Shown: positions 28,360 to 37,519 of the stretch, piece after piece
How positions within the stretch are numbered: position 1 is the stretch's first letter
How the letters are laid out: each line of letters starts with the position of its first letter
Source of the DNA: Flavisolibacter tropicus
Lineage (GTDB): Bacteria; Bacteroidota; Bacteroidia; Chitinophagales; Chitinophagaceae
Assembly: GCF_001644645.1 (NCBI RefSeq)
Contig: NZ_CP011390.1
Span: forward strand, 3,034,001-3,098,000
Direction: 5' to 3'
DNA: 64,000 nucleotides
The notes under the pieces: generated by a model
What the model was told of the DNA's origin: nothing
The model's database searches: none
What the model saw: only the letters and a program-made list of their open reading frames with translations
Program-made: the position numbers and the translations under genes

Positions 28360-28392
28360 AAAGGGGCGACTTTACAGTCGCCCCTTTATTTA
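28360..28392. terminator. strong hairpin terminator
   Basis: Perfect 12-bp stem AAAGGGGCGACT / AGTCGCCCCTTT (28360-28371 and 28376-28387) with TTAC loop and a T/A-rich tail. It ends the small lipoprotein gene and could also work on the minus strand. Confidence 0.92.
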
Positions 28393-28511
28393 TTCTTCCT
28401 GAAGGCATACACCCATATCAATTAGTTAGTAGTGCCTTCGCATAAGCTTTCAATTTGGATTTTGTATTTTGGTTCTTCAGCTTTACTAATTCCTAAATAA
28501 AGTAAAGACTA

Positions 28512-29144
28512 TCAGTTATCCTTCACAAAGCGAAGCGAAAAGCGCTGTGTAGTAACAGCATCGGCATAGAAAGAGGCTTCTGTAGATCCTACAGATAAGA
28601 AATAAGGCGTATTTGTTCCGATAACTTTAGACGATGTCCAGAAAATGGTCAATGTTCCCTCATAGCTAAAGGAAGTCCCTGTATAATATCCAGCAGGGAA
28701 GGCATTGAATGTAGACGTGTTGGTACCCTGAAACCCTCCGGCCCAGCCAGAAACTGATGTTATTTTCTTTATCGCGTCAACCTGGGTGGTTTTACCATCG
28801 GTAAACGTTGCTCCCTGCGACTCCAATAGCTTTACATAATCAGCTTGAGAAGGCAGGTGCCAGCCAGCTGGCGGGGTTACAGCCATCGCCTCTGTATAGG
28901 TATATAGCTTCCCGTATACAACTACAGGAGAAACCTCATTGAAGTAAGAGCCACCTGCACCATTATAGTTCACACCAGTCCAACTCTGGGTACCGATCTT
29001 TACAATGGGATACTCTCTGCCACCGATACTTACTACAGTGGGTTCAGTTGGTGTAGGATTTGGTTGATCCTTATCGTCTTTCTTACAACTATATAAGCTG
29101 GCCACTGCCGACAGTACCACTACATAAAAAAACTTCATTTTCAT
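28512..29144 (-). CDS. FISUMP-domain lipoprotein
   Basis: A 210-residue lipoprotein starting at ATG 29144 (MKMKFF) with lipobox-like SLYSCKKDDKD and a Pro/Thr linker. The rest matches the Fibrobacter succinogenes major paralogous (FISUMP) domain: IGTQSWTGVNYN near 64, YGKLYTYTEAMAVTPPAGWHLPSQADYVKLL near 85-115 and a C-terminal FSLRFVKDN. The longer frame from 29294 would place 50 unlikely residues before the signal peptide and is rejected. The domain is widespread on Bacteroidota surfaces; role unknown. Confidence 0.85.
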   Translation of the reverse strand: MKMKFFYVVVLSAVASLYSCKKDDKDQPNPTPTEPTVVSIGGREYPIVKIGTQSWTGVNYNGAGGSYFNEVSPVVVYGKLYTYTEAMAVTPPAGWHLPSQADYVKLLESQGATFTDGKTTQVDAIKKITSVSGWAGGFQGTNTSTFNAFPAGYYTGTSFSYEGTLTIFWTSSKVIGTNTPYFLSVGSTEASFYADAVTTQRFSLRFVKDN

Positions 29145-29360
29145 AAACAGTAGGATTTGATAAAAGTGAAGGTAGAAGTTGCCTCCCTCCCCATAATCGG
29201 AATCCCGCTGAATAGCAGCGATTAATGCTTGAACTGGTAAAGATTTGGAATGAATAAATGGCAAGCGACCTCGTATGTATTTATCTGCGATCAACAGTAA
29301 GGGGCACTTACTATTCCTCTTTCAACTGCCAACGCTTTATCAATACCCGGATTGGTTTGT

Positions 29361-29395
29361 TTTGCCTCCCACTATCAACAGTCTTCATAAATTTG
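29361..29395 (+). promoter_or_regulatory. candidate Bacteroidota promoter
   Basis: TAAATTTG (29388-29395) is an exact match to the -7 consensus TAnnTTTG, with TTTG at 29361-29364 as a -33 box, 23 nt apart. It would give a 5' leader of roughly 190 nt for the gene at 29593. The rest of the 448-bp gap 29145-29592 shows no other feature. Confidence 0.5.
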
Positions 29396-29592
29396 CGCCC
29401 GTAAATACAGAAAAGTCAACTTGCAGCCTGCAAAAGGCAACTGGACGCACTTTAACGCTATTTTACATCTACTCCCTATTATTTTCGATCAAGCATAGTG
29501 GATTGACGCCTCTTGTCTTTCCTTATCATATAAGCGATCTCCTAAAAAACAAATCAATAGATATAGGAGTGCGCCCAGCGAAAGCCTGAACT

Positions 29593-32022
29593 ATGAACAA
29601 ACTTTTATTCCTGCTCTTCTCGTTAACACTGGCCCTTGGCTTACAGGCTCAGACCTTTAAGCTGCAAGGAAAAGCAGTCAATAGCCGTCAGGAAGGTATC
29701 CCTTATGTTACTATCCAGGTGCAGGAATTTCAAACAGGCGGGCTTGTTACCCGCCAGGACGGATCTTATGAACTGTCCCTGGCGCGGGGTACATACAGGC
29801 TGCAGATAACCGCCGTAGGCTACATCAGCCAGGAGATCTCCATCACTATCGACAGCAATATGCATAAAGACATTGTGCTGGAAGATGCCGAACAGAGCCT
29901 GGGCGAGGTGATTGTGCGCGCAAAGGCCAAAGACCGGGCCGATGAAGTGATGCGACAGGTAGTGCGCAAAAAAGACAGCATCCAGGCAGCAGCTGGCCCT
30001 TATTCTTGTAATGTTTATATCAAGGCCCTGGAAGAAAGTGATAGCAGAAGCCAGGCAAAAAAAGATACCGGCAGCTGGGAAGGTATGTCCATGGCTGAAA
30101 TCATGCTAAAACTGGATGTAGAATCAGAAAGCCGTATAAAAGAAGAACGTTTGGGAGTACGGCAGAACGGCACTACCAGCCGACTCTTTTACCTGTCTGC
30201 TACCGATGGCAACTTCAATTTCTTTAACAACCTGGTGAAGGTTCCATCTATTTCACAAACACCATTCTTATCTCCTATTAGCAATAGCGGCCTGATAGCC
30301 TACCACTTCAAAACCACCAAGGTGAAACGCAATGGTAAGCACCGTATTTACACCATTTCGGTAAAACCATTGGAAGTTACCAATGCTACGGTAGAAGGCG
30401 AAGTAACCGTTTCGGATAGCGCCTGGACTGTTATGCATGCCCGCTTTCGCTTCCCCAGCTATCACCTGCAGGAGTTTGATTTTTTTGAAGTGGAGCAAGA
30501 CTTTGATTTTGTCAACGACCAGGCTTGGATGATGACTCGCCAGCAGTTTACTTACCGTTCTAAAGACCGGAAGAACAAATACGCAGGTCATACAACAGCC
30601 TCCTATTCTCAATTTGAATTAAACAAAACCTTTGATAAACGTCATTTCAAAAACGAATTGAGTGCCACGGCCAGCAAAGCCTACCAACAGGATAGCATCT
30701 TCTGGGAGGCCGTGCGTACGCCACCACTTACAGCCAGCGAAGCACGCTTTGTACGCTATAGCGATAGCCTGGCGGCCGTGGCCCGCACAGAACGCTACCT
30801 GGATTCTTTGGACCGTAAGATCAATAAGCTCACCTGGATGAAGATGGGTTTCTTTGGCCAGTCATTGAACGACCATAGAAAAGAACGCACCTGGCATTTC
30901 ACGCCGCTCATTTCCTTATACCGTCCCTTTGCCTATGGTGGAGGCCGCCTGGGAGCCGGCGTTTATTACGGTCGCACGTTCCCTTCCCGCAAAATGACAA
31001 CAGTGAATGTTGATCTGAGTTATGGCCTGCGCAATAATGATGTTAATGGCACCGTAGATCTGTACCGCCGGTACAACACGTTCAAACTGGCTTCCTATAC
31101 TTTGGAAGCTGGTCGCGATTTTGCCTTCATTTCTGAAGGCGATGCCTTGATCAACATGGTCAAGCGAAACAATATTTACTTAAACAACTACTTAGGGGCA
31201 GGTCATGCTTTTGAATTGGTCAATGGCTTATTCATTTTTAGTGAAGCGCAAATGGCCTTCCGCCGCTCGGTAGCTGAATACAAAACCGGCAAGTTGGTAG
31301 ACAGTCTTTTCAACGAGGTACTGACAGAAAACCAACCGGTAGCATTCAATCCCTATAACGCTCTTTATAGTAAGATAAAGGTAGAATACACTCCTATGCA
31401 GCGCTACCGCCGCGATGCCAATGAGAAGATCATCCTGGGTTCAAAATGGCCAACCCTTTTTGTTCAGTGGGAAAAAGGCATTCCGAATATAGCTGGCAGC
31501 GAAGTGAACTTCGACTATCTGGAGTTTGGTCTTAAGCAGGTGCTGAATGTAGGCCTGCTTGGTGTATCGCGCTACACCGTACGTTCGGGATCGTTCTTAA
31601 ACAAAACCGACCTGCGCTTGATCGATTATAAGGTACAGCGCCGTGGCGACCCGCTGCTGTTTATGGACCCACATAAGGCCTTCCAGGCGCTGGACTCTTC
31701 TTTCTCGCTGTTTAACCGTTTTGTTGATGCCCACTTCTTTCACCAGTTCAACGGCTTGTTTGTTAACAAGATTCCGCTGCTGAAAAAACTAAAGCTGCGC
31801 GAAGTAGCCGGCACCGGTTTTCTCTATGCACCCGAACGAGACCTCCGCTATGTAGAACTGTTTGCCGGCCTGGAGCGAGCATTTGAATCACCTTTCAACC
31901 CTATGGATAAATTCAAGGTTGGCATTTATGTAGTAACAGCTACTTCCAATCAATTCAAAGACCCTGTCCAATTCAAGATCGGGTTCACCACCTGGGATAA
32001 AAGAAAGAATCGCTGGCGATAG
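29593..32022 (+). CDS. DUF5686 outer-membrane protein with carboxypeptidase-like domain
   Basis: An 809-residue protein with a signal peptide (ending LGLQAQ), a carboxypeptidase-regulatory-like beta domain at about 22-105 (LQGKAVNSRQEGIPYVTIQV, then GYISQEISI), and a long DUF5686 region ending in a predicted beta-barrel. The segment after residue 110 has the family start DEVMRQVVRKKD. Architecture and length match Bacteroidota DUF5686 proteins, predicted outer-membrane barrels of unknown function. It forms its own unit with a candidate promoter at 29388. Confidence 0.87.
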   Translation: MNKLLFLLFSLTLALGLQAQTFKLQGKAVNSRQEGIPYVTIQVQEFQTGGLVTRQDGSYELSLARGTYRLQITAVGYISQEISITIDSNMHKDIVLEDAEQSLGEVIVRAKAKDRADEVMRQVVRKKDSIQAAAGPYSCNVYIKALEESDSRSQAKKDTGSWEGMSMAEIMLKLDVESESRIKEERLGVRQNGTTSRLFYLSATDGNFNFFNNLVKVPSISQTPFLSPISNSGLIAYHFKTTKVKRNGKHRIYTISVKPLEVTNATVEGEVTVSDSAWTVMHARFRFPSYHLQEFDFFEVEQDFDFVNDQAWMMTRQQFTYRSKDRKNKYAGHTTASYSQFELNKTFDKRHFKNELSATASKAYQQDSIFWEAVRTPPLTASEARFVRYSDSLAAVARTERYLDSLDRKINKLTWMKMGFFGQSLNDHRKERTWHFTPLISLYRPFAYGGGRLGAGVYYGRTFPSRKMTTVNVDLSYGLRNNDVNGTVDLYRRYNTFKLASYTLEAGRDFAFISEGDALINMVKRNNIYLNNYLGAGHAFELVNGLFIFSEAQMAFRRSVAEYKTGKLVDSLFNEVLTENQPVAFNPYNALYSKIKVEYTPMQRYRRDANEKIILGSKWPTLFVQWEKGIPNIAGSEVNFDYLEFGLKQVLNVGLLGVSRYTVRSGSFLNKTDLRLIDYKVQRRGDPLLFMDPHKAFQALDSSFSLFNRFVDAHFFHQFNGLFVNKIPLLKKLKLREVAGTGFLYAPERDLRYVELFAGLERAFESPFNPMDKFKVGIYVVTATSNQFKDPVQFKIGFTTWDKRKNRWR

Positions 32023-32036
32023 CTAAGAGAATGAAA

Positions 32037-32200
32037 GAGGGGAAGGAGGAAAGGAGAGCTGCGAGCTGTGAGCTGTGAGCTGTGAGCTACGAGGAAAAAA
32101 AGGAATATTGAACAAGGAACAAGGAATGATGAAGGGAGGAAATGTTCAATGCTCAACGCTCAATAATCAATGATTAGTAATGAATAATGATTGATTATTA
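32037..32200 (-). repeat. intergenic low-complexity repeat (copy 5)
   Basis: Reverse copy of the same family: four tandem GAGCTGYGAGCTG-like units (32056-32090), GAACAAGGAACAAGG, then CAATGCTCAACGCTCAATAA (32147-32166). It follows the DUF5686 gene directly and is followed by the terminator at 32216. Confidence 0.78.
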
Positions 32201-32215
32201 AAGGATAATGTAAAT

Positions 32216-32248
32216 AAAAAAGCACTCCTCTTAACGGAGTGCTTTTAG
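32216..32248 (+). terminator. intrinsic terminator, stem shared with 49131
   Basis: AAAAGCACTCC / GGAGTGCTTTT (32218-32228 and 32236-32246) with a 7-nt loop. The same 11-bp stem recurs at 49131 after another copy of the repeat family. Confidence 0.88.
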
Positions 32249-32261
32249 TTTATAACCTGTC

Positions 32262-32415
32262 ATTCCTTAGCGTCTTTGATTCTTTGCGCCTTTGCGTGAA
32301 ATCCTTCCTCCTTTTCTCCTATCCTCTGTGCAAAACCTATTCTTTGTGTCCCTCCGTGTCTTTGCGCCTCCGTGGTTCCCCCTTCCTCTGCGCCCTCAGC
32401 GCCTCTGCGTGACAC
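32262..32415 (+). repeat. CTCCGTGGTTCC / GCGCCTCTGCGTGA repeat block
   Basis: Degenerate units such as TTTGCGCCTTTGCGTGAAAT (32282-32301), GTGTCTTTGCGCCTCCGTGG (32357-32376) and GCCTCTGCGTGACA near 32401. It is the same family as 14205-14276, in the same orientation, and fills the gap before the phosphatase gene. Confidence 0.75.
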
Positions 32416-32444
32416 CCAATTTCAAATCTCAAATAACAATTACC

Positions 32445-32452
32445 TATCTTTC
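32445..32452 (+). promoter_or_regulatory. candidate -7 promoter box
   Basis: TATCTTTC, one mismatch from TAnnTTTG, 9 nt before the phosphatase start; TTTC at 32420 is a possible weak -33 box. If used, the leader would be almost absent. Confidence 0.35.
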
Positions 32453-32460
32453 TTCTGCTT

Positions 32461-33123
32461 ATGAGTCAAGTTATTAAAGAAGAAGTTGAGCGTTTGCTGC
32501 CACAGATAAAACAAGGTGAAGTAACATCGGCAACTATAGAAGAACTTACCGGTAAGGTGCGCCAGGCCATGATAGACGATCCAACACAGGGCAAGGTAAT
32601 GGGTCCATTACTAGCACAGATCAGTGCAGCAGTAAAAGCACAAGTTGTGCGCCCCAATGTTCATTGGGTAGCCGTAGAAAAAGGCGGACTGGCCATTGGA
32701 CATAAACCCGGTGGCAAGATTCCATTTGATGGCTTAAAGCAAGTTGGCGCATCTGCTGTACTCACCTTGCTCCATGAAAATGAAGGCGCTACGCCTATTG
32801 GACAACAAGTGGAAAAAGCGGGCATGCAGTGGGTCTGGTTTCCTTTTTCGGCATCACGTCCGCACCAAGGCAATGAACTAACTCAAGTAGTCAATCTCTT
32901 TACACACCTCAGGCAACTACTGCATAACGGATGTAAAATCTATATACATTGCTCGGCAGGTATTCACCGCACTGGCATGATCACCTATGGCCTCCTACGC
33001 TTTCTGGGCAAGGACAAAAGGGAAGCCTCGCAATTACTGCAAGCACTTCGCGAAGTAACGGCCGCCCAGGTTGGAGAAGACCGCCTGGCATGGGGCGATC
33101 AGTTTGGTAAAACACAAGAATAA
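32461..33123 (+). CDS. dual-specificity/tyrosine phosphatase-like protein
   Basis: A cytoplasmic protein of 220 aa. The phosphatase loop HCSAGIHRTG (163-172) has the full Cys-x5-Arg signature with nucleophile Cys164 and Arg170. The first 65 residues form a helical extension, which is unusual beside minimal bacterial phosphatases. The core from about 70 (VAVEKGGLAIGHKPG, FPFSASRP) resembles the compact dual-specificity fold. Substrate unknown. The gene lies downstream of a repeat block and is closed by a strong terminator at 33222. Confidence 0.8.
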   Translation: MSQVIKEEVERLLPQIKQGEVTSATIEELTGKVRQAMIDDPTQGKVMGPLLAQISAAVKAQVVRPNVHWVAVEKGGLAIGHKPGGKIPFDGLKQVGASAVLTLLHENEGATPIGQQVEKAGMQWVWFPFSASRPHQGNELTQVVNLFTHLRQLLHNGCKIYIHCSAGIHRTGMITYGLLRFLGKDKREASQLLQALREVTAAQVGEDRLAWGDQFGKTQE

Positions 33124-33221
33124 AGCAGGCATCGACATAGCAACACAAGTGCTTTTATATTCTTTACCTACAAGCACAATTTTAAATCGCTTGCCAAAGC
33201 TCTTTTATTACATCTATAAAC

Positions 33222-33253
33222 AAAAAGAGACAGCATTTCGGCTGTCTCTTTTT
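33222..33253 (+). terminator. intrinsic terminator after phosphatase gene
   Basis: Perfect 13-bp stem AAAAAGAGACAGC / GCTGTCTCTTTTT (33222-33234 and 33241-33253) with a 6-nt loop. Confidence 0.92.
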
Positions 33254-33285
33254 CAAGATTAAAGTATCAAGAAGGTAGACTATAT

Positions 33286-33316
33286 AAAATAAAACGAGCC
33301 TTCTTTGAAGGCTCGT
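33286..33316 (-). terminator. intrinsic terminator after DUF2911 gene
   Basis: ACGAGCCTTC / GAAGGCTCGT (33294-33303 and 33307-33316) with a 3-nt loop and a T-rich tail on the minus strand. With the plus-strand terminator at 33222 it separates two convergent genes. Confidence 0.88.
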
Positions 33317-33346
33317 AATAGATAAACAAATATGATATCAATTGTC

Positions 33347-33874
33347 TTATTTAATGCGCACAGGTACTTCCAGGTTTTCCCAACGAAGCGCAAAACCAGT
33401 AGCGGTTACCGCATAGGCTAAGCGCTCATTCATAGTGGAAGATGGAGAAGATTTTACTTTTACGGTCAGTACATCTTTAGCAGGGTCGCGGTTGGCTTCG
33501 CCAGAACGTTTCACGCCCCACTGACCGGTCTCAGAATTAAAGATGAACTGCCACTCCGTAGCACCCGGAATAGCAAAAAGACTGTATTTACCGGCAGGCA
33601 GTTGCTTACCTTCTACCATAATGTTTTTATCGGTTTCAAAAATGGTAGCCTCATTGGCTCCTGCACGCCACACCTGGTCAAAGGGTACCAGGTCACCCCA
33701 TATTTTACGGCCTTTTACTGCGGGACTGCTATAGTTGATCGTGATGGTAGCATCACCTACTTTACCAGATGCCGTAGCTGGCGGGCTCGGACGAGTTGAC
33801 TTATCGTTTTGGGCCCAGGATGTTGCCATTACAAAAAACAGAAGTAAGAAAGAAAGAAGGATTTTGTGATTCAT
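33347..33874 (-). CDS. DUF2911 family secreted protein
   Basis: A 175-residue protein with a signal peptide (1-21, ending SWAQ) and the DUF2911 core: ITINYSSPAVKGRKIWGDLVPF at about 48-69, then VWRAGANEATIFETDKNI and LPAGKYSLFAIPG. The family is common in Bacteroidota and has no assigned activity. A candidate -7 box lies 22 nt upstream of the start. Confidence 0.87.
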   Translation of the reverse strand: MNHKILLSFLLLFFVMATSWAQNDKSTRPSPPATASGKVGDATITINYSSPAVKGRKIWGDLVPFDQVWRAGANEATIFETDKNIMVEGKQLPAGKYSLFAIPGATEWQFIFNSETGQWGVKRSGEANRDPAKDVLTVKVKSSPSSTMNERLAYAVTATGFALRWENLEVPVRIK

Positions 33875-33896
33875 ACTGATTGTTTTTGGGTCGTCT

Positions 33897-33904
33897 TAAA
33901 GGTA
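33897..33904 (-). promoter_or_regulatory. candidate -7 promoter box
   Basis: TACCTTTA on the minus strand, one mismatch from TAnnTTTG, 22 nt before the DUF2911 start. The rest of the gap to 34300 shows no gene. Confidence 0.38.
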
Positions 33905-34300
33905 TTGACATTTGCACGCATATCCATGGTATTTTGTTGTACGGTAGTTATCCGGTATGTGTGAACGCTAAATGCAGAGCACGAAGAAGAAAAGGCTTGG
34001 CCTAGAGACAAAGAGAAAAGGAGGTAATATTTTAAGTTGCATGTTTATGATTTTTCATTATTCAGTTACCCGAATACATCTCACACCAAGACTAGCTTTC
34101 ATTAAACATCACTCCATACAGTAAAGTCATTACCTAAACAGCAAGGATATATATTTCTTGAAGTTTCTAAGCTCTAACACTGCAGAACTTAGAAACCTCT
34201 GCAGTAAACACTACTGCATAAGTTCAACAATACTTAGCTTATTTCATCTATGAAAGCGCACAATTATGTAGTAACTTAATAGACTAAAAACCTTGACCGC

Positions 34301-34498
34301 ATGCAACACCTGGTTTCAGAGCGCAAGCTCTTACTGGCAGCATTATTTATTTGCCTGGGAATGTTGTTTCTTACCCAGGTTATGTTATTCTCCTCTTCAG
34401 TTTTAGTTTCAGAAAAAGACCTGGTTCTATTAATACTGGCTATAGCCCTGTTGACTTTAGGCATAGTTCAAGTAGTGAAAGCTGTTAAACGAATCTAA
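34301..34498 (+). CDS. small two-TM hypothetical membrane protein
   Basis: A 65-residue protein with two hydrophobic segments (about 9-31 and 40-58) joined by a short polar turn (LVSEKD), and basic residues at the N- and C-termini (VKAVKRI). This hairpin topology with both ends inside resembles small membrane regulators, but no family is recognised. It is followed immediately by a good terminator, which supports it as a real gene. Confidence 0.65.
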   Translation: MQHLVSERKLLLAALFICLGMLFLTQVMLFSSSVLVSEKDLVLLILAIALLTLGIVQVVKAVKRI

Positions 34499-34499
34499 G

Positions 34500-34531
34500 G
34501 TGTAGGTCTGCTAAAGGCCTACACTTTTTTT
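34500..34531 (+). terminator. intrinsic terminator
   Basis: GTGTAGG / CCTACAC stem (34500-34506 and 34518-34524), then a T run, starting 2 nt after the stop of the small membrane protein gene. Confidence 0.85.
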
Positions 34532-34678
34532 ATTGTCCACCAAATGAGTTCGTGACAACCAAATACTTTTCTGCGCGCAACTTTTATACAGATACAATTC
34601 ACCCTTTGTTTACTTGTAGTATTATGTTACCCACATCCCTGTAAACCCCATCCACCTCAACCATACAATATTGCGTTT

Positions 34679-35665
34679 ATGAACACATCTGATCCATTTT
34701 CCACCATTCAACATATTGCAGGTGGCTATTGCCTGAACCGGTGTTTGCATGCAGTAGCAGAACTTGGCGTTGCCGATGTATTGGACGATACGCCACAAAC
34801 TACTACCCAACTCGCCCAGGCCGTTGGAGCGAATCCGGATGCGCTATCAAGAGTGATACGACTGCTGGCCGCCTACCAGGTATTTGAAATGAACGGCAAT
34901 AAGGTCTCTCATTCACCCGCTTCTTACCTTTTACGGCAGGATCATCCTCAATCCATGCGAAGCTTTGCACGCATGTTTGGACTATCTATTAATTGGAAAG
35001 CCTATGAAGGTTTTTACGAAACCATTCAAACTGGCCAACCTTCCTTAACATCTACAGGCAGTTTTTGGGAATACTTTGCTACTCACGAAAAAGAAAATCA
35101 CATTTTCAATGCAGCTATGGCTGATAAGGCCAAAGGACAGATATATGGCATCTTGGGCACTTACGATTTTTCTGCGTTTAACCACGTTGGTGATATTGGA
35201 GGTGGCCGTGGTCACTTACTAATGGCCATCTTAAAAAAGACACCAAACGTCACAGGTATATTGTTTGACCTTCCACATGTAATTGACGAGGTAAAAAATA
35301 TTGCTTCTGACAGACTCTCTTTACAGGCAGGTGATTTCTTTAAAGATGATCTGCCAGAATGCGATGCCTATGTGGTTATGGAAATTATACATGATTGGCC
35401 CGATGCTGAATCCATAGCTATTTTAAAGGCCATCCGTAAAGCAGCACCCACAAACGCCCGGCTGTTGTTAATTGAAACACTGGTGCCAGAAAATGCAGCA
35501 CCCGACTGGTCAAAGATGTTAGACATACACATGCTCACATTGTTGGGAGGCCGTCAGCGCACACAAACAGAATATTCGACGCTTCTAGGAGCAGCTGGAT
35601 TTAAATTAAACCAAGTGATAGATACTGGTACAGGCATTGCCATTTTAGAAGCTACGCCGTCATAA
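34679..35665 (+). CDS. SAM-dependent O-methyltransferase (Methyltransferase_2 family)
   Basis: A 328-residue enzyme of the class I, COMT-like family usually acting on aromatic or polyketide hydroxyls. An N-terminal winged-helix dimerisation domain (about 10-90, with LGVADVLDDTPQTTTQLAQ) precedes the catalytic domain. SAM binding is shown by VGDIGGGRGHLL near 168-179 and FDLPHVI; EIIHDWPD near 235 holds the expected His-Asp region. No biosynthetic gene cluster surrounds it, so the acceptor is unknown. Confidence 0.87.
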   Translation: MNTSDPFSTIQHIAGGYCLNRCLHAVAELGVADVLDDTPQTTTQLAQAVGANPDALSRVIRLLAAYQVFEMNGNKVSHSPASYLLRQDHPQSMRSFARMFGLSINWKAYEGFYETIQTGQPSLTSTGSFWEYFATHEKENHIFNAAMADKAKGQIYGILGTYDFSAFNHVGDIGGGRGHLLMAILKKTPNVTGILFDLPHVIDEVKNIASDRLSLQAGDFFKDDLPECDAYVVMEIIHDWPDAESIAILKAIRKAAPTNARLLLIETLVPENAAPDWSKMLDIHMLTLLGGRQRTQTEYSTLLGAAGFKLNQVIDTGTGIAILEATPS

Positions 35666-35975
35666 ATGAAAGCAAAATGATAATAAGACATCAAATAGCG
35701 AAGACGTAAATAAAATGATCACCACAATAATGAACCAGCCAACACTTGCAATTCATGAAAATCGGTAGTATCTTAAAGTAGCAACCTTTCTTCTGCTAGC
35801 TTTCATTTAATATCCCTTCATTCGAAAACAACCAATCGTGTTGCAATATTGCGCATCCATAGCCTATTCTGACTACACATATAATTAAGGCTCCTACAGT
35901 ACCACCCTTATACGCCGCAATTATTTGCGTGCTTAAGTATGTCCTTTTATTACCTCACCATAACCCCGATCAGAA

Positions 35976-36740
35976 ATGAAACACATTGCAATCTCTTTAG
36001 TTCTTTTTAGTATGGCCGCTAGCACCTCTCTTATTGCTGTTGGTCAGAGCAACGATGAAGAAGCAATTAAAAACGCCATCAAAAACGGATGGGAAGTTAG
36101 TACCGCTAAAAATGCCAACGGCGTAAAAGCGGTATGGAAGCAAGACCCCAACGTAGTCAACACTTTTATAGGCCGCTTTAACTACACAAGAGCAAACGGC
36201 TGGGACAGTATTGCCGCTATTACCGACCGCAGCTTTAATGCCAACCCCAAACCGAGTCGCACCGGCTACAGCTTACGCAATTACAACATTCGCTCTAATG
36301 GCAACATGGCCTTTGCTGAATATGTTGCCGTTGTTACACCGGTAGACAGCGACCCTAATAGCTTCCCCTACGTCCCAGATAGCATTCACTTTAACACCTA
36401 CCAGGTGCTGGAGAAAGTAAACGATCAATGGAAAACAGTTGCCCTTGTCAATACTAACCCAGAGAGCTATGAAACCAATACCGATCATGCTATTGAAACG
36501 GATATTAATGAGATTGGCTACCGGTTTTTAACGACTAAGCGATATAATGAGGCTATTGAAGTTTTTAAAACTAACGTTAAGCTCTATCCTAACATGTGGA
36601 ATACATATGATAGCCTGGGAGAAGCCTATATGGCGGCCGGCAATAAAAAACTGGCCATTGAGAATTATGAGAAGTCAATGAAACTAAATCCAAAGAGTGA
36701 ATCGGGCAAAGCTGCCCTAGCAAAATTGAAACAGCCTTGA
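35976..36740 (+). CDS. secreted NTF2-like/TPR protein
   Basis: A 254-residue protein with a signal peptide (1-23). Residues about 27-165 resemble an NTF2-like/SnoaL fold (DEEAIKNAIKNGWEVSTAKN, then MAFAEYVAVVTPVD). Residues about 175-252 contain two TPR units (INEIGYRFLTTKRYNEAIEV and YDSLGEAYMAAGNKKLAIEN). The combination is seen in Bacteroidota periplasmic proteins of unknown role. The 310-bp gap upstream shows no other gene. Confidence 0.75.
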   Translation: MKHIAISLVLFSMAASTSLIAVGQSNDEEAIKNAIKNGWEVSTAKNANGVKAVWKQDPNVVNTFIGRFNYTRANGWDSIAAITDRSFNANPKPSRTGYSLRNYNIRSNGNMAFAEYVAVVTPVDSDPNSFPYVPDSIHFNTYQVLEKVNDQWKTVALVNTNPESYETNTDHAIETDINEIGYRFLTTKRYNEAIEVFKTNVKLYPNMWNTYDSLGEAYMAAGNKKLAIENYEKSMKLNPKSESGKAALAKLKQP

Positions 36741-36757
36741 GAATTTGCAGGCAACTC

Positions 36758-36807
36758 AAAAGCCATGGATTTAATTTAAGCAACTAGCTAAAAAAGACAT
36801 GGCTTTT
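36758..36807. terminator. possible shared terminator for convergent genes
   Basis: AAAAGCCATG / CATGGCTTTT (36758-36767 and 36798-36807), a perfect 10-bp stem with a 30-nt loop between convergent stops at 36740 and 36842. The long loop makes it weak. Confidence 0.45.
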
Positions 36808-36841
36808 GATCCCACCAAATAAAACGCAGCGCACTATTACG

Positions 36842-37471
36842 CTACCATAATGGCTTCAACAAGTTTACCAACTTCCTGTTTTCAGGAATGCATTTATGTA
36901 TGGGTGGCACAGGGTGTTTTAACACCTGAAAGGAAGTAAAATCACCGATATAATGAAATATGTATTGCTGCTCTTTAAATACTCTAGCCCGAGGGCTACC
37001 AAACAAAGAGTGGTCATACTTACCATTGATCTTTACTTCTACAGGCTCGCCCATTCGCAGATCACAAACCTTATAGGCAGGCCGACTGGGTTTCTGTATT
37101 GAAAGTGATTGATGACGAAGGTGCAATTCTAATTCTTCTGCAAGCGCCAGGTTAAAGTCACCAAACGGCCTCGGCACATCTAACACGAAGCAATTATTAT
37201 CTTCTTTTTCTCGCCAAGGATACGGCTCAATGGTTTGGTCATCTATTATAGTAATTACATTACAGCGATGCAAGGCGGGATGTGCAAGCACCTGCTCTGG
37301 CAAGTAAAGTTGCTGATCTGCCACAAAGCCATTTACCGACTCCGCATCTTGCCACTCCAGCTTGTGCTTACGATCGGCAAATGATTTTTCATCCTTGTAG
37401 TAGTACAAAATTTTGCTGAATACCTGCAGGATCTTGACAGGCTTTTTTAAGGTTACAACAGTAGCTTTCAC
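36842..37471 (-). CDS. hypothetical protein
   Basis: About 210 residues, soluble, mixed alpha/beta, with no signal peptide or membrane segment. GTG at 37471 gives MKATVVTLKKPVK, a natural start; the frame opens 9 nt earlier with TTG directly after an in-frame TAA. There is a positively charged C-terminal third (FGSPRARVFKEQQ, CIPENRKL). No family recognised. It lies downstream of the membrane gene at 37520 and may be cotranscribed with it (48 bp gap). Confidence 0.65.
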   Translation of the reverse strand: MKATVVTLKKPVKILQVFSKILYYYKDEKSFADRKHKLEWQDAESVNGFVADQQLYLPEQVLAHPALHRCNVITIIDDQTIEPYPWREKEDNNCFVLDVPRPFGDFNLALAEELELHLRHQSLSIQKPSRPAYKVCDLRMGEPVEVKINGKYDHSLFGSPRARVFKEQQYIFHYIGDFTSFQVLKHPVPPIHKCIPENRKLVNLLKPLW

Positions 37472-37519
37472 AACAGCCAATTAAAAATGAAACTTGCAAT
37501 GTAGGAAAATTTTCACCCC